64,000 nt of DNA from contig VWZF01003861.1 of the NCBI GenBank assembly GCA_013396755.1, positions 2,048,032 to 2,112,031 on the forward strand, written 5' to 3'. Of the stretch, positions 56,901 through 64,000 are shown piece after piece. Under the pieces are notes generated by a model that was not told the origin of the DNA, did not search any database, and saw only the letters and a list, made by a program, of their open reading frames with translations. The stretch is from Sclerurus mexicanus. Taxonomy: Eukaryota; Chordata; Aves; Passeriformes; Furnariidae. Positions within the stretch are counted from its first letter, which is position 1. Each line of letters starts with the position of its first letter. The position numbers and the translations under genes were made by a program.

Positions 56901-59900
56901 CCCTGCTCTTCCCGAAACTTCACCCCTTTACTGATCAGCATCAAGAATGGAAGAGAAGCCCCTTAAAAGCCAGAGGTGGGGAGGGTTTGCTGGCAGCTGC
57001 CTCAGCTCACAGCTGCAGCCACGGAGAGCCCAGCCCTGGGATGACGTCTCTGCAGAGCCAAACGAGGGACATGACATCAAGATGTGCTGTTGTTCCTCTG
57101 AGCCCTGGCAGAAACAGGGGAATCAGGGCACAGGCACAAGGGGGAGAGAGAAACCTGCAGGAAATTTCTCACTCTCAGACTCTCAAGGCGAGGTGTGAGC
57201 AGACGGATCAAATCTCCCTAAATTTCCGCTTTTTCGGTGGGATACCTACAAATATCCCTCCTCTCTATACTGATTCTCTGAGGATGGATTCCTGTATCTT
57301 GATTTAAGGCAAATTTAGGGTGCTTCTATACTAACAAGCAGGACAGAGCCTATTTTCTAGCCCTAAAGCAGCTGGCATGATGCACACAGCTAAATTTTCC
57401 ACCTTCTTCTCAAAATGAGGGTCTCATTCATCCCAATTCCTGCAACACTCCTGGTCTGGAGAGGGCTGGCAAGCTCAGCAGCCTGGATTGCCACCATGGA
57501 AAAAAGAAAAAAAATAAAGCTTCTGGCAAATGTCTCCACTGAAATGGCAATTCTGAAATAGTGCTCCTAAATAATTTGTGGATAATGTTCCAAAACATGC
57601 ATTTCCTTGAAGTAAATACAAACAACCCTCAGTTATCTCAAAATACAAAACTCAAAAGGATTTTAGCCCAAGTTTCTTGGCACTCAGAGGAACATTTGCA
57701 GATGCTGGTCACCAGAAGTCTGGAAGGGGATTTACACTGAAAAAGTTTATGGGGAGGAAAAAAAAAAAAGAAATACTGACTTTGCATAAGGTTTTTCAGG
57801 GACATGGAGTGAAGACATTTTCTGCCCAGCAGAAGCAAAAATAGCCAAATCTTCCCCAGAACATCTCCCTCCCTTCCAATGTACTTGTGCCAATAACATA
57901 GAGTTTTATTCTTTTTTGCTGCTGTTTACATGGCAGAGTCAGCAGAAAAACATGAGACATCTTAGAAACACGAAGAACATGACCCTGAACTACCTTTTAT
58001 TATAAAGTCATTTTGAATCTCCCTTTAAGTGTTGTTTCAAGAGAAAAGCTGAACTCAGATCCTCTCTTGACAGCAACCACTGTGGTGACAACAGAAGGAA
58101 AGCACTCTGAAATACCTTGCAATTGCAAGTGAAGAATAGTTTCTCCTACAGAATTCCCAGCCTCTTAGGCTGCCTTTTGACTAAATCCCCACTTCAGGAA
58201 ACCAAAACACAGGATCACATTTGTCTGTCTATTCCCTGACATTCAGTTTAATGCTCCATTTGAAACACTGCTCTCCCTTTCAGCTTGCTGGAGTTTCTGC
58301 CCATCTGCTGGATTACCCAGGTCTGACTCAGGAGGTCAAAAAATGCATCTGCTGGATTGTGAACACCTCCCAAGCAGAGCTGGCCCAGCTTCATACAGAC
58401 CACAGACAACTCCAATTTGCAAACAAAGAGCAAGACTGATGGTTTGCACAGAAAAAAAAACCCAGAGGGATGACTGTAATACAGGCTGGTTACCTTTGCT
58501 TCCTGACAATGTGCCAGTGCCAAGGACACTGGTTTTAGTGCATTAGCAACCAGCATGGAGAGACAATTGAAGATACCAATGTTAGCACACTCTGCATCCT
58601 ACATCCGGTGCTGCCCAGGGTTCTTCCCTGTTATCTACATTAAACCAGCATGTTATGCCCATTCCTCCACTCTGCTATTCAGGCATTCCCTCAAAACCCA
58701 TCTGTACCTCAGGCTCTCACCCTTGCAGAGCCAATATCTCATCCTTTGTCTGCCTTGTCTAGCTCAGGATGTTCTCAAAGACCTCAGTCAGTGTGCAGAG
58801 CTGGTTGATGACTCTCCTGGTATTACAGCAGCTCCAAAGCAGTAAGAAAAGGCTAAAGCATGGCACAAAAGTTAGTAGGAAAGTCTTAACTTTGCAAGAA
58901 CTCATCTTCTCACTAGCACAGCTACACATGGAATCAATTCTGCCCATCACGCTCAGCTCACTCGTCAGTGACAGCTCCCAGTGCCACAGCTCATTGCTGG
59001 CTTACATTAACAGCTTAACAAGTGCCAAAAACCAGAGCAGCAGAGATGTTTTGCTCAAGCACAGTTTCTGCTGAGGCCCTGTGCCTTACCATGGATTTGT
59101 GAGTGCATTTCATTCAGGGTCATCTAGTGACTCTGCCAGACTCTGGGCAAACTCTCAAGAGCCATGTGAGCTAGAAAAAAAAACCCCAAAAACAATAGAA
59201 AAAGACAACCCTGGTACATCCAAACACCAGGTCCAAGGAGAACTCTTGTACATGTACCACCCACTCCTGGCATCAGTAAGAGCTGGGCATGGCTGCACAA
59301 GGGGCTATGTTTGACCTACCCTAGAAGAGCACTTCCTATATATCATTGTCTGAGATGCAGCAAACCACAGGACATGTTATCAAGGCAGCACAGGCTATGA
59401 AACAGAGAAAGGGCAAATCCTTGGAGAAAAACACTCTTTTGTTGCACAAAGAAAAGAGTTTGGAAGCATTTACTGCCATATAAGTACAGAGGATCTTTGG
59501 AGGGCGAAGTATTTCTTCATATATATTTGTATAGGAGGGCCCCACTTTATTCAAGGCTATAATTTCTGCAGTGGGTGAATAATTGCATGGAAAAAAAAGG
59601 ATCTGTAAAAATTACTCTGTAACCTGCATCCACAGATATGGCAGAGAACATTCACTGTGTGAAAAAAAAATCATTAATCCTGCAAATAGGTTGTAATACA
59701 AATAATTATACCCCTGCTATACAGTTCTGCGTGCTGCCTTACCAGTTCTGCACAAAGCACCCTGCTCTCTACAACATCCCGCCAGGATCTTCACGCAAAA
59801 GCTCCTACAGCCAACTGATCAACTGGATTTGTCGTTTAAAAAAGCTCAGAGTATTTCAGAAAGCAAGGAAAGATTAAACTCAAGCACAAAAACCCAAAGA

Positions 59901-62386
59901 GAGCACCACACAAGACCACAAACAAACTCCACTCCCTGCAGGGCTGCAAGAAGAGAATTTGCCAGCCTGCCTTCAGGGGCTGCAGGTACTCCCAGCACCT
60001 CTGAAGGGAAGGGATGGAATGTGACCACTACAACACACCACGCAAATCCATTCTCCTGAAAAACTACAGCAACAGCTACCACAGATGTCATTTCACCAAC
60101 AAGAACAGGCTGGTGGCATGGGGACACACATTTGGTCCTTACATGCTGATGCTGGCCTCAGCCCAGGAGCCAGGGAGCCCAAGCCCACTCAGACACAAAT
60201 ATTCTACCAACTGGGAAAGGGGGAGAGACGCCAAGAGAACAGCGACTGTGGCTAAAAGGGATAACTATGTCAAGGTCCCATACAGCCTTGGCTTTCTATA
60301 GATTCTCTCTCTTCATTTTGATAAAGCTCAGTGGCATCAAACTCACTGGAATTTTTTATCCCTGCGTTTCCCCCCCTCTGAATCACACCCCAGATTTATC
60401 CTTGCTTTTGTGCCCGACGTGTCTCTGCTCAGCACAACCTTGTCCGACCTGTGCAGTTTGCAGAGTCAGGCTGAGGATAAGCAGCAACTGCACTGACTTA
60501 CTGGTGGGGAATATCAGGGTGGCCATCCAGACTGTGACACCCACAGGGCTGTGACAGAAAGGAGAAAGGGGGTGGTGGCCAGCCCGTAACAGCACAAAAC
60601 ACCCCGCAGAGAGCTGTGTTCCACTGACCTGTGGAGAACTTGCGTGTCCTCTCGGAGTCTTTGTACAGGGATCCCATGATATCCCCCATGGACCTGGAGA
60701 TCCTCATTTCATGCTGCTTGCTGTTGTTTGGCTGGAGGAGCTGGTAAGCAGACAAAGGGAATGATCAGTCTTGGCCAGAGCCCTGTGGACACACCATGTG
60801 AAACCCTGTGTTTGACTCCTCATGACCCTTTTACCCAAGAACTATTTAAAAAAAAAAGAAAGAAGACACGCACGTAATCTAGAGTTATCAAAAAACCATT
60901 CACAAACAATTCACATCTGTTTGTAAAACAGTCTAAGAAGATTAAGCTCCAATAGATAATGGCAAATACAGATATTTGACATAAAAGACTGTTCCTGCAC
61001 TGTATTATCTCCAGAAAGATACAAAGACTGATCCCTGGCCTGAAAACACTTGGAATCCTAAAATCAGATCCTCTCCTCCAAGCTTTCTAGACTCCAGTGG
61101 CAGCCTAGTCATGGCAGAGGTTACTCTGGGAAGAGGAACAGGGCAGAGGAATAGAGAGTGGAGGGTCAGGCTCTGCCAGGGAAGACAGACAAGGGAAGAG
61201 CAAAGAAATGCATATCCAGCTGGTAACTTAAATGACAGTGGGCAAGTCTTACTGAGATAACGTGTTAGAGTGTGCTGGGATTTTGAGGTACTTTTATGCA
61301 TGACCTTGAAACTGTGTGTTCTGATGTGCAGGAGCTTCAGGAAGAGATGGACCTGCTCTCAAAGGTATGCAGGAATCTACCTTGGCTTCTCTGCTCTCAG
61401 CAGCTGCCTTGCAGTACTGCTGTGTTCCCACAGTTGCCAGGGCAGATTTCTGCCCAGGATTTAGGAAACCTCCACTGATGGCTCAGTTTTCCCCTGGGAC
61501 TCTGGTCCCTTCTCTTTCTAAGCCTCTCAAAAGGAGTGGAGAAGTTCCAGGGCTTGCCAGCACCAGCGGTAGCAAGAGGACAAGCACTGTGAGTTTCAAG
61601 ACTCCCAATCTCTCCAGTACTTCTAGGAAATATAAGAAGAAACGGAGTTGCAACATCTACAAATCCCTTGCTTTACAGTCTGTGCTTGGGGCAGCACGAC
61701 ATGTGCTTTGGCAAGACACGCTGTGCAGGCGAGGTCAAGCTAACAGGCTTAACTGCAAAACCACTGAGCTCAGGAAAAACTAATAAATAAATAAAGATGG
61801 AAGAAAAAAAAAAAAAGAGAGACAGTTTTGCATGAGACTGAAGCATTCTCCAATTTGCTCTTCCAAGCCTTTAGTACTGCAGCAGCACACGGAGGGAAGA
61901 GTCCCCATGCTGCCACCCAGCACGGCAAGGGCCAGGGCATCACGCTGAATAGAGAGGAGAGGTGACAAAGGAATGGTGGCAGCATCCCTAGGTGGAAAGC
62001 ACAAGGGTTTCTCTCAGAGTTTAACCTCGTTTGAGGATCAGTGTGATCTTTAACCCTTCACAGGATGCAGGAGGAGCTAGAGGGAGCTGAGCTCAGCCTC
62101 TCTGCTACTATGACAGGAAGATTTCCGAGCTGTTGAGCCAAAGCAGGGCTGACCCCCCATCATGACCAGCTTGCCCTCTGCTCTTCACCATCAGGAGACT
62201 TTTCCACTCCCCAACACAATAACAAGGCACCTCACTCTGGACACAAAAGAGCAGAGAAAGTGAAGGGCTCACATTCGCTTTCTTTGGAGCGCTCACAAGG
62301 ATCCGCAGGCTCTTCAGGGAAGGGCTCAGCTCCAACTGTTCCATCGCTTTGTCCAAATCTTCCTGGGATTTCAGCGGGTTCAGGAG
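38677..62386 (-). CDS. MEKK2/MEKK3-type MAP kinase kinase kinase (MAP3K2/MAP3K3-like), 5' end outside the window
   Basis: Serine/threonine kinase of the MEKK2/3 group. In known members the N-terminal PB1 domain pairs with the PB1 domain of MEK5 and the kinase activates MAP2Ks of the ERK5, JNK and p38 pathways in the cytoplasm. Twelve minus-strand exons in phase give about 535 residues to a TGA at 38677-38679. Visible order: the end of the PB1 domain (LLNPLKSQEDLDKAM, with an OPCA-like acidic motif), a long regulatory linker with the MEKK2/3-type segment IARQGSYTSINSEGEF, then the kinase domain from about visible residue 267. The kinase has glycine loop GRGAFGEV (278-285), Lys300, HRD (396-398), DFG (416-418) and an activation loop ending GTPYW. 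All catalytic residues are present, so it looks active. Some segments resemble MAP3K2 (SIKDQ, ENVTRK, SVACTVVEM), others MAP3K3 (NLFQLVPSSR, DYSDGRRTFPR), and the C-terminal lobe fits neither. I read it as a third paralog. Confidence 0.92.
40073..40250 (-). CDS. MEKK2/3-like visible exon 11: DFG and activation loop
   Basis: After acccAG, reads [20 protein letters not shown], then KRIQTICMSGTGIKSVTGTP, then YWMSPEVISGEGYGRKADV. The DFG and the activation-loop Ser/Thr residues are conserved. Donor TG|GTAAGG leaves two bases of a Trp codon. Confidence 0.97.
40827..40956 (-). CDS. MEKK2/3-like visible exon 10: catalytic loop start
   Basis: After tgcaacAG, reads GSIKDQLKAYGALTENVTRK, then YTRQILQGVFYLHSNMIVHR and DIK. 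Carries HRD. Donor G|GTGAGT leaves one base. Confidence 0.97.
41311..41600 (-). mobile_element. CR1 LINE 3' fragment
   Basis: Starts with atagaatcattaaggttgga and has the gagtccaaccgttaacccag variant, then gaacacttccagtgatagcg and attccaccac. A different CR1 subfamily from the fragment at 30313. In an intron of the MEKK2/3-like gene. Confidence 0.9.
43806..43937 (-). CDS. MEKK2/3-like visible exon 9: kinase N-lobe
   Basis: After tgttacAG, reads EVNALECEIQLLKTLRHDRI, then VQYYGCLRDPEEKKLSIFVE and YMPG. Carries the alphaC Glu (ECEIQLL) and the hinge. Donor GGG|GTAAGT, phase 0. Confidence 0.97.
44518..44666 (-). CDS. MEKK2/3-like visible exon 8: kinase N-lobe start
   Basis: The acceptor is cttgtgTAG at 44667-44668; the nearby CAG ending at 44659 would break the phase. 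Reads SLQAPVNWRLGKLLGRGAFG, then EVYLCYDADTGRELSVKQVP, then FDPDSQETSK. Carries the glycine loop and the ATP-binding Lys. MEKK2 and MEKK3 have GQGAFGRV here. Donor AAA|GTGAGT. Confidence 0.95.
45486..45680 (-). CDS. MEKK2/3-like visible exon 7, with a cysteine-containing insert
   Basis: After cctgcAG, reads GRRTFPRSYFPQENLFQLVP, then SSRTKSFNGDGKLSTLQYDE, then YRPKCWNNCEKGLQVFSTCP. The first part follows MEKK3; the second, with three Cys in 15 residues, does not. Only one of the three frames gives both family similarity and consistent phase. Donor AACT|GTGAGT leaves one base. Confidence 0.92.
46672..46764 (-). CDS. MEKK2/3-like visible exon 6
   Basis: After cctgtcAG, reads DFDIPFCERFGKGGTFPRQY, then HLSQSRKDYSD. 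'FGKGGTxPRxYH' is conserved in MEKK2/3. Donor G|GTAAGA leaves one base. Confidence 0.94.
48620..48687 (-). CDS. MEKK2/3-like visible exon 5 (68 nt)
   Basis: After tttgcAG, reads SPPFTQTPVPGRKSHPKDSL, then DCM. It occupies the place of the 'SPSFRKSRMSRAQS' linker of MEKK3 but is poorly conserved. Donor G|GTAAGC. Supported mainly by phase on both sides. Confidence 0.85.
50373..50570 (+). mobile_element. CR1 LINE 3' fragment
   Basis: Sense CR1 3' end with gatgtccctgcccatggcag and tgatctttaaggtcccttcc, and the terminus attccataattctatga at 50554-50570. In an intron of the MEKK2/3-like gene, antisense to it. Confidence 0.92.
50821..50894 (-). CDS. MEKK2/3-like visible exon 4
   Basis: After gctgtcAG, reads MLEAFISPDDSLSGSCQSLD, then RSVD. 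'SLSGSCQSLDRS' is a MEKK2/3 hallmark. Donor AG|GTGAGT leaves two bases. Confidence 0.94.
53530..53663 (-). CDS. MEKK2/3-like visible exon 3
   Basis: After gtcccAG, reads GSLHTGRSSPPPGSVPEEQQ, then QIARQGSYTSINSEGEFIPE and TMDQN. The second segment is nearly invariant in MEKK2/3. Donor AAT|GTGAGT, phase 0. A 7.0-kb intron separates it from the previous exon. Confidence 0.95.
53664..60628. other. 7.0-kb intron of the MEKK2/3-like gene
   Basis: The largest intron visible. No exon, RNA gene or clear CR1 element was recognised in it; the short open frames have no splice support or family resemblance. Confidence 0.55.
60629..60740 (-). CDS. MEKK2/3-like visible exon 2
   Basis: After cttaccAG, reads LLQPNNSKQHEMRISRSMGD, then IMGSLYKDSERTRKFST. 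'RISRSMGDI' aligns with the basic-Ser-(S/A)GDI segment of MEKK2/3, a phosphorylation-dependent 14-3-3 region in those kinases. Donor G|GTCAGT leaves one base. Confidence 0.9.
62273..62386 (-). CDS. MEKK2/3-like visible exon 1: C-terminal part of PB1
   Basis: After cctttcAG, reads LLNPLKSQEDLDKAMEQLEL, then SPSLKSLRILVSAPKKAN. QEDLDKA corresponds to the OPCA-type acidic motif of PB1 domains. Donor AAT|GTGAGC, phase 0. The exons with the N terminus and first half of PB1 are not in the remaining 1.6 kb of the window. Confidence 0.93.
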
Positions 62387-64000
62387 CTGAAAGGGATTAA
62401 ACAAACACCGGGGAATGGCAATGTCACACTTTTGGGTAAACAGAGGAAGCCAGATTCTCACAGTGAGCAGCCTGGGAATCGGGGGATGAGGGAGGAACCC
62501 AAGGAGGCGATGGAAAACGGAGCCCCCATGCCTTCCAGCTTGCCGAGCTCTTAACATTTTCTTCCAAGTCCTCATCTACCAAGGAACATACGCAAAAAAT
62601 CACAACAAACAACATCTGCAAGGAGAAAGCTTAAAGGTCACATCAGCAATCCAGCTAGTGAGAGGAGGAGAGGGCTGGGATGAAACCTTAGGCTTGTTGC
62701 CTGCCACTCTTGGAGTCTGTAGGAAGGACCTGCTGCTATCCAGCCCCAAAACAACCTCACACGTTCTTCCTGGGTTTCTCCCTGGGAAGATGGTGACACA
62801 ATGGTGCTCCAAGAAAGCAGTGGGCTGCACCCAAGGATTTACTCCGGTAGATCCTCAATGCCCTTCCCTACTGCTGCAATCTGTGTTCTCACGCACTGAC
62901 ACAGCCTCCTTAATGTCTGGCCACCAGGTAAAATCAGGGAACATCCCACAAATAAGAGTTTCCTTCCATTTGATGTGAAAACTGTGCATTGCTCTCCGTC
63001 CAAGAACCACTTCTTTCACTCCCAGCAGGACTAATTCAGCTTCTGCTCTTTATAAACTAAATAGAAAAGAGAACTACAGTGCCATGACTATCAGGCAGCT
63101 GAAGGTCCTGATGTTTTCCTGGTAAGTGGCAGACTATTGACCTCGTATCTCCACGGGGAATTTGACCCTCCCAACATTGCTGTGTGGTGTACCATGTCCT
63201 GCAGACAGTCTGCAAAGCTTCCAACAGCTGCACTTCAGAGGAGCTCTGTGGCCTTCTGCTGCCCTGGGCCAAGATTAAAAGCACAACTTCTTGCCCCCCA
63301 TTCAGGGATGTTCTGCCTCATCTCATACCAAAGAGGCCTCAGCCTCTGCAGGTTGCCTCGGGCACTGGCACTGGATCCAGGCAACACAGCACATGTTACA
63401 CTCGTGTCCGTGCCAAAGTACACAGTAATTGCACTGACCAAAGGGACCGAGCAGCCGCAGCTCCCAGTAGGCTCTCACTGGTCTTACTGGGAGCCACAGC
63501 TTCCCAGAACTCCTGAAAGGCAGCTCAGCCCTCTGTGTGATGAGGGTTCATGCCAGCAGCCGCCACGGAAGACGACACTCAAAAGCCAACTGTGACAACC
63601 TTTTTGATCCCAGGGTGTTGCCAGGGGCTTGGCTGTTTGCTTGTGGGAAAATACACCTCAGACTGTGTGCTCTGAGGTGAGGACTTTCAGGAATGACCAG
63701 GCCAAGGGAAAGCTGTGGGCCCTGGCCAGCAGAGATGAGGCTTCACCTCAGGGAACTGCCACAGTCACTTCTTCCACCCAAGGGCTGCAGCCTGAGCCCG
63801 CCAAGCTCCACCTTAGGTGTCCTTGTGGCAGCTGTTTCTACCCTGTGAACAACTCAAGGTTTGGATTGGGTTTCTCCTCTCCTGCCTGATAGGAAGGTTA
63901 TCTTTCATCCCTGTTTTGCAGATGGAGAACTGAGCCATATCAGGGCCACCCATTTCATGGTAAACATTAGGCTTAACATTGTCATCATGGAATCACTTAA
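62387..64000. other. intron of the MEKK2/3-like gene, no exon seen
   Basis: I looked on the minus strand for the first half of the PB1 domain and the N terminus and found nothing convincing. The stretch should be intron, with the missing 5' exons (about 90 residues by comparison with MEKK3) to the right of the window. Confidence 0.6.

Noticed and set aside
62424..62621. Minus-strand frame just upstream of the PB1 exon as the preceding kinase exon.
   Set aside because: Its translation has no PB1 resemblance and it lacks suitable splice sites.

Overview
This is a vertebrate nuclear genome window, almost certainly from a bird. Genes are split into many short exons with GT-AG introns, and at least ten fragments look like CR1 LINE 3' ends, the dominant avian retroposon, some ending in the typical attctatga-like 3' terminus. 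It is a draft assembly: one 87-base run of N and three single Ns mark joins, and at least two joins duplicate sequence artificially. I see no prokaryotic, viral, CRISPR or toxin content.

Three genes account for the coding content. (1) DLEC1 (CFAP81), plus strand, about 535-23593: 26 exons in unbroken splice phase give the C-terminal ~1,164 residues of this cilia/flagella protein; its 5' part lies left of the window. (2) ACAA1, minus strand, 35431-25602: 12 exons encode the peroxisomal 3-ketoacyl-CoA thiolase. It is complete except for the first ~20 residues (the PTS2 targeting peptide region), which fall in the N gap. (3) A MAP kinase kinase kinase of the MEKK2/MEKK3 type, minus strand, 62386-38677: 12 exons give ~535 residues, from the C-terminal part of the PB1 domain through a complete kinase domain to the stop. 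Its 5' end lies right of the window.

DLEC1 and ACAA1 converge tail to tail, as in mammals. The MEKK-like gene lies upstream of ACAA1 on the same strand. In human the neighbour there is MYD88, in head-to-head orientation. The sequence of the MEKK-like gene fits neither MAP3K2 nor MAP3K3 cleanly, and MAP3K2 and MAP3K3 lie elsewhere in vertebrate genomes. My best reading is a third MEKK2/3 paralog, kept in this lineage and absent from this position in mammals.

Between ACAA1 exon 1 and the MEKK-like stop (35.4-38.7 kb) there is a GC-rich segment, the N gap, a long purine-rich tract, a fragment with ACAA1 promoter-like elements (CCAAT, octamer, GC box) bracketed by a duplicated 96-base block, and two CR1 fragments. 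ACAA1 intron 1 holds a 51-base minisatellite that was assembled twice. The large introns of the MEKK-like gene hold little I can identify. The three genes have unrelated jobs (cilia, peroxisomal beta-oxidation, MAPK signalling); their proximity is conserved synteny, not an operon.
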